Positions 25,468 through 33,980 of a stretch of 64,000 nucleotides of DNA are shown here, piece after piece. Source of the stretch: Rhizobium sp. AQ_MP. GTDB lineage: Bacteria > Pseudomonadota > Alphaproteobacteria > Rhizobiales > Rhizobiaceae. Below the pieces are notes generated by a model. That model was given only the letters and a program-made list of their open reading frames with translations, made no database searches and was not told the origin of the DNA. The stretch spans positions 62,001 to 126,000 of the forward strand of contig NZ_JACJVI010000015.1 in assembly GCF_014237835.1 (NCBI RefSeq), given 5' to 3'. The position numbers were made by a program, and so were the translations under genes. How positions within the stretch are numbered: position 1 is the first letter of the stretch; each line of letters begins with the position of its first letter.

Positions 25468-25678
25468 CTGACTAGGTCTCGCGGTCTTCTTTACGTTCCA
25501 ATCAGCTCCGGTGGAAGGCGACAGCCGGGGCTTGGGCTCATTCTGGCATAGGCGCGGAGCAAGTCTGGAAGCTTTATTCTCGGTTCGTTGTCCTCAGAGG
25601 CAGTCGGCCGTCCTCTTGTTCGGCCGAGAGCGTTTCCAAGCAGCTCGATCCAGGCGCGGTGGTCAGTCGTCGGAGGAA

Positions 25679-26508
25679 TCAGCCGTGCAGACGGCGCTCT
25701 CTGCAGTCCTTTTCGTCATCCGTCGTATTGTCCTCCTGGCATTCACTCGGGCAATTGAGAAGTTCGGCAGAGTAGGCCCGTGCCCCCGCCGACAGATTGG
25801 CGAGGAGCATCGTCGAGTAGTAGCCACCAGCAAAACGGGGTATGCTCAAGAGCCGGCGAATAAGCACAGGGCCGGAGGGGGAGCGGGCGATTGCTTCCAG
25901 GCTGCAGATATCGTCGATGCATCGGTCGAGCGTTCTGGTCGCGGGACTGAGGTAAGGAATCGGTGCGCGGCGCAAGTCATAGCCGCATGCGACACAATAA
26001 TGTGCGGCACGAGTTCGCCTTGGTCGAAGACCGTAATGCGGTCGAGGCAGGACGGACATCGGTCGCGCAAACGACAGCCATGCTCTGTGCAAGAAACTCG
26101 TGTCGCCAGCCGCCATCGACGCCGAAAATAGGGTTGTGCGTCTTCGGCCAGGCAGCGGCAGCAGAACTGCAGCCATGATGAACTGTCGCGATGTCCGTTA
26201 TTACGCAACGGCAGCAAGAGCTGTTTCGGCAGATCCTGCGACACGGTCATCGCCGCGAGCTGATCGGGCGCGACGCCGGTTTTGGCATACAGCAGCGTTC
26301 CGATGTCGGCCGGCAGCCTGAGATCGAGGGCTGCCGACCACATGCCGGGATTAAGCCCGAGCACACGCGCGAAGGAGCGAGGGGCTACCCCGTTGGCATA
26401 GGCAAGCCGGTGCAGCCAGCTCGATAGCAACTCGTCGAGCTGTGGCGCGACGGTGACGGGCGAGCTATGTGCGGCCCCTGTCGTGTTTCGCTCCACTAGC
26501 AGCGCCAA
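25679..26508 (-). pseudogene. tniQ-family gene with a frameshift
   Basis: The first frame (start 26508, MALLVERNTTGAAHSSPVTV) reads LLSSWLHRLAYANGVAPRSF, CCRCLAEDAQPYFRRRWRLA and CRLRDRCPSC, a TniQ domain with Cys-x2-Cys pairs. At about 26000 it drifts into IIVSHAAMTCAA. Shifting frame there restores HYCVACGYDLRRAPIPYLS and carries on to 25679, completing the second zinc pair. TniQ proteins help choose transposition targets in Tn7/Tn5053-type elements; no tniA or tniB lies nearby, so this is a broken relic. Confidence 0.8.
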
Positions 26509-26563
26509 TAAGGATCAATTAGACTGATTGCTAGTCGGCATTGGGGAAAGCAGACGAGGAAGC

Positions 26564-27040
26564 ATGCATCACCTGGCCATCTATAACTTCAACAAATTTC
26601 GCGTTCGCTCGGACGAGCCAGTGAATCAGGATTTCCACGACAGGAACGAGGTGAATTTCCGTGCGGCCGAGGTCAGCAGAGGTTTCATAGCGCGTTCGGG
26701 TTATGAGGGAGAGGAAGGGCCGGCCAGTTGGGGGCCTCAGGTATTCCCGCGCTTCTATATCGAAAATGAGGATGGCTGGGCTCCATCGTCACTTTCATTA
26801 TGGCGTGACCTGCCGTCACTGTTCGCCTTCTCCTACTCGGGCATTCATATTCAGGCCATGAAAAATGCTCGGGATTGATCTGATCGACATACATGGCCAC
26901 CTTACGTCTTTTAGTGGGTGCCTGAAGGCCATGTCCCGGATTGGCAGGAAGGCGTCGACCGCCTGGAACACCTGCATGACCATGGCCCCTCCTCAGTCGC
27001 CTTTGATTTCAAGAAATCTTTCGATCCTTTTGGGAACTCA
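26564..27040 (+). pseudogene. DUF3291 gene with two Trp codons turned into stops
   Basis: A single frame reads MHHLAIYNFNKFRVRSDEPV ... FIARSGYEGEEGPASWGPQV ... LWRDLPSLFAFSYSGIH, then NARD, a TGA (26876-26878), SDRHTWPPYVF, a TAG (26912-26914), then WVPEGHVPDWQEGVDRLEHL. The last part is the typical DUF3291 C-terminal half. Both stops fall where the family has tryptophan (ARD-W and F-W-W-V-P), so TGG became TGA and TAG. Homologues are about 150-160 residues. The frame shows no frameshift, so decay is recent. Confidence 0.8.
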
Positions 27041-27301
27041 ACGTCGGTAGATGGAGCCGCAGTCCAACGTCTGAAAGGAGAGAATGTCTCTGCTCAGGCC
27101 CCCATTGCAGTGCACAGAAGGTGGGCTGCTTGTCTGCTACGGTCCGAGAGCGGAATTATGCTCCGTTATACGCCCTCATTTCAGACCTTCAAATCACCAT
27201 CGCTGTTCCTCGGAAGCCGACGTTGCCGATACGCGTTTTGCCCATCAGTTGAATCGCGGCTAGAAAAACTTTCCAGGATATGAGATTGCTCTGGTTAAAG
27301 G

Positions 27302-27715
27302 ATGTCCATGGAAGTCAATGACATGAGGCCTCGCTCGCCATTTTGGCAGGGAACGCACCTCTCGGTCGTCATAGCAAGCCTGTTCGCGTCGCTGCTTCTG
27401 TTGTCCGGCGGCGACGTGTTCGGTCGCTTCCATGCCGGGCTTTCGTCTGATGCTGCCATATCGCGGTCCGATGCAGGACATGCAACGGCTGGCGCCCGAG
27501 GTGAGACCCGCTTTTTGGTTTCGTCCGAGCAGTCCTCGCGACCGAAGCTCAGGCCGACCCCAGGCGGTGACGGCTGCCTTGCGCCCGATATCCAAGCCTT
27601 GCGGATCTGCCGTTACAGCCATGTCACGCTGCATGTTTCCGGAGACCGTCCGCGCCCACACGCGCCACTGCCATACCGGTCGCGCGCACCGCCATCCATC
27701 CAGCAAACCGCCTGA
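27302..27715 (+). CDS. hypothetical protein with one N-terminal hydrophobic segment
   Basis: 137 residues. Residues about 15-40 (FWQGTHLSVVIASLFASLLL) form a membrane anchor or uncleaved signal; the rest is Arg/Pro-rich and low in recognisable structure. It ends 85 bases before secDF in the same direction. The reverse strand is also open here, so it could be spurious. Confidence 0.4.
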   Translation: MSMEVNDMRPRSPFWQGTHLSVVIASLFASLLLLSGGDVFGRFHAGLSSDAAISRSDAGHATAGARGETRFLVSSEQSSRPKLRPTPGGDGCLAPDIQALRICRYSHVTLHVSGDRPRPHAPLPYRSRAPPSIQQTA

Positions 27716-27800
27716 TCGTTTCGCCGCCATCGCTTCGATGGCTCGACCCGTTTGTGCCACGGCCCATCATGGCTGCGGTCACAACATGCTGGATTTTTAA

Positions 27801-30317
27801 ATGAAGAACTCGCTTACGAAGGTGATGGGCTATCTGCTCGTCATCGTGCTCGGTCTGCTCGTCGCTTTGCCGAACGTGTTGCCCGATTCCACCCTGTCCC
27901 GTCTCCCCTCCTGGCTTCCACACGAACGTGTATCCCTGGGTCTCGACCTGCGCGGCGGGTCGCATCTCGTATTGGAAGTTGATCGTCCCGCCTTGGTGGA
28001 CGAATGGCTGCAGAGCTTCTCCCAAGAGGCCCGCTCCACCCTGGTCGAAGCGCGTGTTCAGACACGCAGCGTCCGTCGTGATGGCGATGCCGTTGCGATC
28101 GTACTCGCCGATCCCGCACAGATGGCGGCCGCAACCGAGGCGCTTTCGGTTCTCAACAACCCCGCCGTTACGCTCGCAGGGGCCGGCGCTCCGGAACTGG
28201 CCGTCACCACGTCGGGCGCGGATACGCTTCGGATGGTACCCACAGAACAGGGCATTAGGGCCCGGATGAGCCATGCTGTCGAGCAGAGCCTCGAAGTTAT
28301 CCGGCAGCGTGTCGACCAGGTTGGTGTCGCAGAACCCACCATCCAGCGGGTTGGAGCCGATCGCGTTCTCGTTCAACTGCCTGGCGAACAGGATCCATTA
28401 CGCCTGCGCGCCCTCCTCGGCACCACCGCCAAGATGAGCTTCCATCTGCTTGGGGAGCCAGGGGCGCCTGGGGTCAAGGCGCTTGAGGACGACAGCGGCC
28501 GGAGCTACCCGGTCCAGACAACCGTGCTGCTTGCGGGCGATCGTCTGGTCGATGCCCGGGTGCAATTCGATCAACAAGGCGGCCAGCCCATCGTCTCGTT
28601 CCGCTTCGATAGCGTTGGTGCAACCCGATTTGCCCAGATCACGCGCGACAATGTCGGTCGACCCTTCGCTATCGTGCTCGATGACAAGGTGCTCAGCGCA
28701 CCCGTGATCAGAGAGCCGATCACCGGCGGGGCGGGGCAGATTTCCGGGGAGTTTTCCGTCGATGAGGCCAACACCCTGTCGGCGCTTCTGAGGGCCGGCG
28801 CGCTGCCTGCCAAGCTGACAGTCATTGAAGAGCGCACCGTCGGGGCAGATCTCGGAGGTGATGCTATCGAGATGGGCATCGTGTCTGGACTGGCGGGCTT
28901 CGGTCTTGTCGTCGCCTTTATCCTTGCCCTCTACGGCACCTGGGGCCTGCTTGCGGTTCTGGCTTTGTCGCTGAATGTTGTGCTGACCTTTGCAGGGCTG
29001 ACCTTGGTCGGGGCAACGCTGACCTTGCCCGGTATTGCGGGCATCGTGCTGGGCATCGGTCTGGCGGTCGACGCGAATGTTTTGATCAACGAACGCATCC
29101 GGGAGGAAGTCGGAAAGGGACGGGGGGCTTTCGCCGCCATCGACCATGGCTTCGCCAAGGCCTATTCCACGATCATCGATAGCAATGTCACGGCCCTCAT
29201 TGCGACAGTCCTGCTCTTCTGGTTCGGTTCGGGTCCCGTGCGTGGCTTTGCCGTCACCATGGGCCTCGGCATTGCCATTTCCATGTTCACGGCCGTTTCG
29301 GTCGTGCGTGTCGCTATGGTCGCCATCGCCCGCCGTTACAAGCTGAAGACGATCACGATCAAGCCGCTCCTGCCCTTCAAGCTGATCAAGGACGGTACGA
29401 AGATCGACTTTATGAAAGTCCGGCTCTTCGGCATCGCCGTCTCGGCCTTCCTGTCGATCTCGTCGATCATCCTGTTCATCACTCCCGGGCTCAACTACGG
29501 CGTCGATTTCAAGGGCGGGATCCAGCTTGAACTCTCGACGACCGGTCCTGCAGACCTGGCAGGTCTGCGTTCCGGTTTGGAAGGCCTGAACCTCGGGGAA
29601 GTCGCCCTTCAGGAGTTCGGCGACAGCAATCACGTCATGCTGCGCCTCGAGCGTCAGCCAGGCGGCGAGCAGGCGCAGACCGATGCAGTCTCGAAGGTTC
29701 GCGAGACGATCCAGACGATCGATCCCTCGGCCAAGATCGAACGAACCGAAGTGGTCGGGCCGAAGGTGAGCGGCGAACTCGCGACAGCGGGTCTGACCTC
29801 CGTCATCCTCGCGTCGCTCGCGATGCTCGTCTATATCTGGGTGCGGTTCGACTGGCCCTTCGCCGTCGGAGCGATCGCGACGCTCATCCTCGACGTTACG
29901 AAGACGATCGGCTTCTTCGCTTTGACCGGCCTCGACTTCAATCTGACGGCGATCGCAGCCCTACTCACGCTGGTGGGTTACTCAGTCAATGACAAGGTGG
30001 TGGTTTACGACCGCATGCGTGAGAACATGCGGCTCTACAAGACCATGCCCTTCCGCGACCTGATCAATTTATCGATCAACGAAACACTCGCGCGAAGCAT
30101 CTACACTTCGGCGACCGCCTTCCTCGCCATGCTACCAATGGCGATCTGGGGTGGCAGCGCGGTGGAGAGCTTTGCGGTGCCCATGGTTTTCGGCATCTTC
30201 ATTGCCGCGTCTTCGTCGGTGTTCATCGCAGCGCCGATCCTGCTTTTCCTCGGCGATTGGCGGACGCGACGGAAGATCCAACTGGCAGGCAATCTGTCGG
30301 AACAGCAGGCTGCTTGA
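27801..30317 (+). CDS. secDF: fused protein translocase subunit SecDF
   Basis: 838 residues. SecD half: first membrane segment at 7-28, then VSLGLDLRGGSHLVLEVDRP (~46-65), a large periplasmic region and DANVLINERIREE in the membrane cluster. SecF half: second start-like segment (FGIAVSAFLSISSIILFITP), NYGVDFKGGIQLEL, and NDKVVVYDRMRENM. SecDF uses the proton-motive force to help pull secreted proteins through SecYEG. No secYEG or yajC lies nearby, so it looks like an accessory copy. It lies upstream of the Mrp operon, separated by an XRE gene on the other strand. Confidence 0.93.
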   Translation: MKNSLTKVMGYLLVIVLGLLVALPNVLPDSTLSRLPSWLPHERVSLGLDLRGGSHLVLEVDRPALVDEWLQSFSQEARSTLVEARVQTRSVRRDGDAVAIVLADPAQMAAATEALSVLNNPAVTLAGAGAPELAVTTSGADTLRMVPTEQGIRARMSHAVEQSLEVIRQRVDQVGVAEPTIQRVGADRVLVQLPGEQDPLRLRALLGTTAKMSFHLLGEPGAPGVKALEDDSGRSYPVQTTVLLAGDRLVDARVQFDQQGGQPIVSFRFDSVGATRFAQITRDNVGRPFAIVLDDKVLSAPVIREPITGGAGQISGEFSVDEANTLSALLRAGALPAKLTVIEERTVGADLGGDAIEMGIVSGLAGFGLVVAFILALYGTWGLLAVLALSLNVVLTFAGLTLVGATLTLPGIAGIVLGIGLAVDANVLINERIREEVGKGRGAFAAIDHGFAKAYSTIIDSNVTALIATVLLFWFGSGPVRGFAVTMGLGIAISMFTAVSVVRVAMVAIARRYKLKTITIKPLLPFKLIKDGTKIDFMKVRLFGIAVSAFLSISSIILFITPGLNYGVDFKGGIQLELSTTGPADLAGLRSGLEGLNLGEVALQEFGDSNHVMLRLERQPGGEQAQTDAVSKVRETIQTIDPSAKIERTEVVGPKVSGELATAGLTSVILASLAMLVYIWVRFDWPFAVGAIATLILDVTKTIGFFALTGLDFNLTAIAALLTLVGYSVNDKVVVYDRMRENMRLYKTMPFRDLINLSINETLARSIYTSATAFLAMLPMAIWGGSAVESFAVPMVFGIFIAASSSVFIAAPILLFLGDWRTRRKIQLAGNLSEQQAA

Positions 30318-30356
30318 ACCATCTGGGCGGGTCCGGGCAACAGGGCCCGCCTTGGC

Positions 30357-30617
30357 TCACGTCGTGGCGGATGAACAGCAGCAAAGGCCGGGGCAACCAT
30401 CTGCATTGGTGAAACGCAGGCCGGCTTTCTCGAAAGCGAGCCGCAATTGAGCCTCCGTCGAGCGGTGCATGCCGTGACGCTGGCCTTCGAAGTCGCGGAT
30501 CGTGCTGCGGGAGACAAGTGAATGGGCCGCCAGGTCTTCCTGGGTCCAACCGAGATAACCGCGTGCCGCACGACACAACGCGGGCGAAAAAACTGGGTCT
30601 GTTTGGGGTTGATCCAT
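30357..30617 (-). CDS. small XRE-family DNA-binding protein
   Basis: 86 residues. SPALCRAARGYLGWTQEDLA followed by AHSLVSRSTIRDFEGQRHGM is an XRE helix-turn-helix with the GWTQEDLA helix typical of short rhizobial regulators. The Cys-rich end (GLCCCSSATT) is odd and might bind a metal. It is divergent from the Mrp operon; a palindrome with centre at 30644.5 lies between them, suggesting it regulates itself and perhaps mrp. Confidence 0.78.
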   Translation of the reverse strand: MDQPQTDPVFSPALCRAARGYLGWTQEDLAAHSLVSRSTIRDFEGQRHGMHRSTEAQLRLAFEKAGLRFTNADGCPGLCCCSSATT

Positions 30618-30636
30618 ACGTGAACTTGCCTACATT

Positions 30637-30652
30637 GGGTGATATCGCCCAT
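30637..30652. promoter_or_regulatory. near-palindromic operator upstream of mrpA
   Basis: TGGGTGATATCGCCCA is symmetric except for one base pair. It lies 20 bases before the XRE start codon and covers the expected -35 region of the promoter whose -10 is at 30667, so binding here could control both directions. Confidence 0.55.
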
Positions 30653-30666
30653 TTAGGTCGAATTTT

Positions 30667-30672
30667 TATAAT
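30667..30672 (+). promoter_or_regulatory. consensus -10 box of the Mrp operon
   Basis: A perfect TATAAT at 30667-30672, with no good -35 at the usual distance because the palindrome occupies that position. Transcription would start near 30680, only a few bases before the first possible mrpA start, giving a very short leader. Confidence 0.5.
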
Positions 30673-30687
30673 TTCTAGTCCGTTGCA

Positions 30688-33648
30688 TTGTTCTCGGTCT
30701 CATCATTGAAAGGAACTGGATTTGGGATAACGCTCGATGCTTCGATCCTTTTGCTGCTGGTCCTTGTGCTCCCGTTTGTGGGGAGCTTCGCCTCGGCCTT
30801 CATTCTGAAGACGACTTCACGCGACCTGCCGGTCTTTGTCGCAGGCACCACTACGCTACTGGCCCTGATCCTTTCGGCATCAACCTATCCCTTCGTCACC
30901 CACAACGGCGTGTTGCGGTTCAACGCAGAGTGGCTGCCGCAGTTCGGACTGGATTTTTCTCTGCGGCTCGATGGTTTCGCCTGGATTTTCGCCATGCTGG
31001 TCACGTCGATCGGCTTTCTCGTCATCCTCTATGCCCGATATTACATGGGCAAGGACGACCCAATCCCGCGCTTTTTCTCGTTCCTGCTCGCCTTTATGGG
31101 CGCAATGCTTGGCATCATCGTCTCCGGCAACGTCATCCTGTTGTCTGTTTTCTGGGAACTCACCAGCATCTTCTCCTTCCTGCTGATCAGCTACTGGCAC
31201 ACCAGTGCTGCAGCCCGCGACGGGGCGCGTATGGCGCTGACGATCACCGGGATCGGCGGGTTCTGCCTGCTAATCGGTATGTTGCTTCTCGGCAAGATCG
31301 TCGGCAGCTATGACCTCGACAAGATCCTCGCCTCCGGTCAGCTCATCCGCGAGCATCCGCTTTATCTGCCAACACTGGTCTTCATCCTGCTCGGCGCGCT
31401 GACGAAGAGTGCCCAGTTTCCCTTCCATTTCTGGCTGCCGAACGCGATGGCAGCTCCCACACCCGTCTCCGCCTTTCTGCATTCCGCCACCATGGTGAAG
31501 GCAGGCGTATTCCTGCTTGTGCGTTTTTGGCCCGTGCTCTCGGGCACCTATGAATGGTTCCTGCTCGTCGGCCTCGCCGGCATCACGACACTTTTGCTCG
31601 GCGCTTACCTCGCGATGTTCCAGCGCGACCTGAAAGGGCTGCTCGCCTATTCCACCATCAGCCATCTCGGCCTCATTACCACGCTTCTGAGCCTTGGCAG
31701 CCCGCTCTCGACGGTGGCGGCGATCTTCCACATGCTCAATCATGCGACGTTCAAGGCATCACTCTTCATGGCCGCTGGGATCATCGATCATGAGACGGGC
31801 ACGCGAGACATGCAGCGGCTGAGCGGCCTTTACCGCTACTTCCCGGCCACCGCGACACTTGCGATGGTCGCGAGCGCTGCCATGGCGGGTGTGCCCCTTT
31901 TGAATGGCTTTCTGTCCAAGGAAATGTTCTTCGCCGAAGCCGTCGAGACCCATGCCAACTCCTGGCTCGACGTCATCCTTCCCTATGTTGCGACGCTTGC
32001 CGGTATCTTCAGCGTGGTCTACTCGCTGCGCTTCATCCATACGGTATTTTTCGGTCCGCCTCCCGTCGACCTGCCCAAGCAGACACCGCATGAGCCGCCG
32101 CGCTGGATGCGCGCCCCCATCGAGATCCTCGTCGTCGTCTGCCTCGTCGTCGGGATCGTTCCGGCGATCTCCATCGGGCCGTTCCTGCAGACAGCAGTCG
32201 AAAGTGTGCTTGGCGACCGGACGCCGGAATACAGCCTCAGCATCTGGCATGGGTTCAATGTCCCGCTCCTGATGAGCCTCGTGGCTCTTGTCGGCGGCTT
32301 CCTCCTCTACATGGCCATACGGGGCTACCTGTCCCGGTGCGAAGATGGTCCGCCCTATCTGCGCCAACTTAAGGGCCAGCGTCTGTTCGAACGCGTCCTG
32401 GTCACCGTTTCCTGGCGCTGGGCGCGCCTGGCGGAGAGCCGGCTCGGCACCCGCAATCTGCAGCCGCAACTCAGATGGATTGTCGTTACCGGCTTCCTCG
32501 CCGCAACCCTGCCGCTTTACCTCTCGGGTTTCGAGCGACGGCCGATTAGCTTCTCGGCCGTTGATCCCTCCTTCGGCCTGTTGTGGGTAATCGGCATGGC
32601 TCTGGCAATCGGCGCAGCGGTCTCGGCCAAGTATCACCGTCTGGCCGCGCTCATCATGCTCGGCGGCGTCGGTCTGATCGTCTGCATGACCTTCATCTGG
32701 CTGTCTGCGCCCGACCTCGCCATCACGCAGCTCCTGGTCGAAATCGTCACCACGGTCCTGATCTTGCTCGGCCTGCGCTGGCTCCCGAAGCGCAGCCCCG
32801 ACAGGGGTGAGGTGATCACCCTGCAGAGCCGCTTCCGACGTTTCCGCGATCTCACGCTCGCGATCCTCTGCGGGGTCGGCATGTCGGCGGTGGCGTTTAC
32901 GGTTATGACGATGCCCGTGCCGGATGCGATTGCCAACTACTTCCTGCAAAATGCCTATGCCGAAGGCGGCGGACGGAATGTCGTCAACGTCATCCTCGTG
33001 GATTTCCGCGCCTTCGATACGCTCGGTGAAATCACCGTTCTCGGTATTGTGGGCCTGACGGTCTACGGTCTGCTACGCCGCTTCCGCCCGGCCGAAGACA
33101 GCATGGAGCTGCCCGAGCAGCAGGTGACGCAGAACCGCTTCGATGCGGACCAGCCGGAGCGCTCTCCGGGAGACATGATGCGCGACTATCTGCTCGTGCC
33201 CTCAGTGCTGATGCAGTGGCTGTTCCCGGTCATCATCACAATGGCGGTCTACCTCTTTATGCGCGGGCACGACATGCCGGGCGGGGGGTTCTCGGCAGGT
33301 CTTACCCTTTCGATAGCCTTCCTGTTGCAGTATCTCGCCGGAGGCACGCGTTGGGCTGAAGATCGCATCCGTATCCTGCCGCTCCGATGGATGGGCGCCG
33401 GCATCCTGACGGCCGCTGCTACCGGCGTCGGTGCTTGGCTTCTCGGCTATCCCTTTCTCACATCGCACTTCCGCTATCTGGAGGTCCCGCTGATCGGCAA
33501 GGTCCCGGCGGCAACGGCATTGCTCTTCGACCTCGGAGTCTTTGCCTTGGTCGTCGGCGCAACGGTCCTCATTCTCGTGGCACTGGCCCACCAGTCGATC
33601 CGTATCAATCGCCTGCGGGCACTCGAAGCCAAGGGGGAGAAACGCTGA
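30688..33648 (+). CDS. mrpA: Na+/H+ antiporter subunit A (fused MrpA/MnhA with MnhB domain)
   Basis: 986 residues. A NuoL-like proton-pumping core (residues about 20-500: SAFILKTTSRDLPVFVAGTT, FPFHFWLPNAMAAPTPVSAF, LLAYSTISHLG) is followed by the MbhD/MbhE and MnhB parts (HDMPGGGFSAGLTLSIAFLL, ~858). Fused A/B subunits are usual in alphaproteobacteria. No ATG suits the start: candidates are TTG at 30688 or 30706, and AAAGGA lies at 30709. The complex exports Na+ in exchange for protons in the inner membrane. Its stop overlaps the next start (TGATG). Confidence 0.93.
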   Translation: MFSVSSLKGTGFGITLDASILLLLVLVLPFVGSFASAFILKTTSRDLPVFVAGTTTLLALILSASTYPFVTHNGVLRFNAEWLPQFGLDFSLRLDGFAWIFAMLVTSIGFLVILYARYYMGKDDPIPRFFSFLLAFMGAMLGIIVSGNVILLSVFWELTSIFSFLLISYWHTSAAARDGARMALTITGIGGFCLLIGMLLLGKIVGSYDLDKILASGQLIREHPLYLPTLVFILLGALTKSAQFPFHFWLPNAMAAPTPVSAFLHSATMVKAGVFLLVRFWPVLSGTYEWFLLVGLAGITTLLLGAYLAMFQRDLKGLLAYSTISHLGLITTLLSLGSPLSTVAAIFHMLNHATFKASLFMAAGIIDHETGTRDMQRLSGLYRYFPATATLAMVASAAMAGVPLLNGFLSKEMFFAEAVETHANSWLDVILPYVATLAGIFSVVYSLRFIHTVFFGPPPVDLPKQTPHEPPRWMRAPIEILVVVCLVVGIVPAISIGPFLQTAVESVLGDRTPEYSLSIWHGFNVPLLMSLVALVGGFLLYMAIRGYLSRCEDGPPYLRQLKGQRLFERVLVTVSWRWARLAESRLGTRNLQPQLRWIVVTGFLAATLPLYLSGFERRPISFSAVDPSFGLLWVIGMALAIGAAVSAKYHRLAALIMLGGVGLIVCMTFIWLSAPDLAITQLLVEIVTTVLILLGLRWLPKRSPDRGEVITLQSRFRRFRDLTLAILCGVGMSAVAFTVMTMPVPDAIANYFLQNAYAEGGGRNVVNVILVDFRAFDTLGEITVLGIVGLTVYGLLRRFRPAEDSMELPEQQVTQNRFDADQPERSPGDMMRDYLLVPSVLMQWLFPVIITMAVYLFMRGHDMPGGGFSAGLTLSIAFLLQYLAGGTRWAEDRIRILPLRWMGAGILTAAATGVGAWLLGYPFLTSHFRYLEVPLIGKVPAATALLFDLGVFALVVGATVLILVALAHQSIRINRLRALEAKGEKR

Positions 33649-33980
33649 TGGAAATCGTTCTTTCTCTCGCCATCGGCATGATGACCACTTGCGGCGTCTG
33701 GCTGATCCTGCGGCCGCGCACCTATCAGGTGATCATTGGTCTGTCGCTTCTATCCTACGCGGTCAATTTGTTCATCTTCGGCGTCGGCGGCGTGAAGAGT
33801 AACATGCCGCCTATACTCGAAGACGGTGTGATCTCGACGAGCCTCAGCGATCCCGTGCCTCAGGCGCTGGTCCTGACCGCAATCGTCATCGGCTTCGCCA
33901 CTACCGCACTCTTCCTCGTCGTATTGCTCGCCGCTCGCGGCCTCACTGGCAACGACCACGTCGACGGGAGGAACGAGTGA
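33648..33980 (+). CDS. mrpC: Na+/H+ antiporter subunit C (MrpC/MnhC)
   Basis: 110 residues from the ATG at 33648, which shares one base with the mrpA stop. Three hydrophobic segments (IVLSLAIGMMTTCGVWLIL, VIIGLSLLSYAVNLFIFG, LVLTAIVIGFATTALFLVVL) and the DPVPQALVLTAIVI motif of the NuoK/MnhC family. Second gene of a gapless seven-function operon. Confidence 0.92.
   Translation: MEIVLSLAIGMMTTCGVWLILRPRTYQVIIGLSLLSYAVNLFIFGVGGVKSNMPPILEDGVISTSLSDPVPQALVLTAIVIGFATTALFLVVLLAARGLTGNDHVDGRNE

Noticed and set aside
28398..29633. 411-residue reverse frame inside secDF
   Set aside because: Highly charged composition (Gln/Asp/Arg/His), typical of the antisense of membrane proteins.
30327..30352. GGCGGG/CCCGCC hairpin after secDF as a certain terminator
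   Set aside because: Imperfect stem and no T-run; it may slow polymerase but is not a clear intrinsic terminator.
31759..32949. 396-residue reverse frame inside mrpA
   Set aside because: Same kind of antisense shadow, rich in Asp, Arg, His and Gln.
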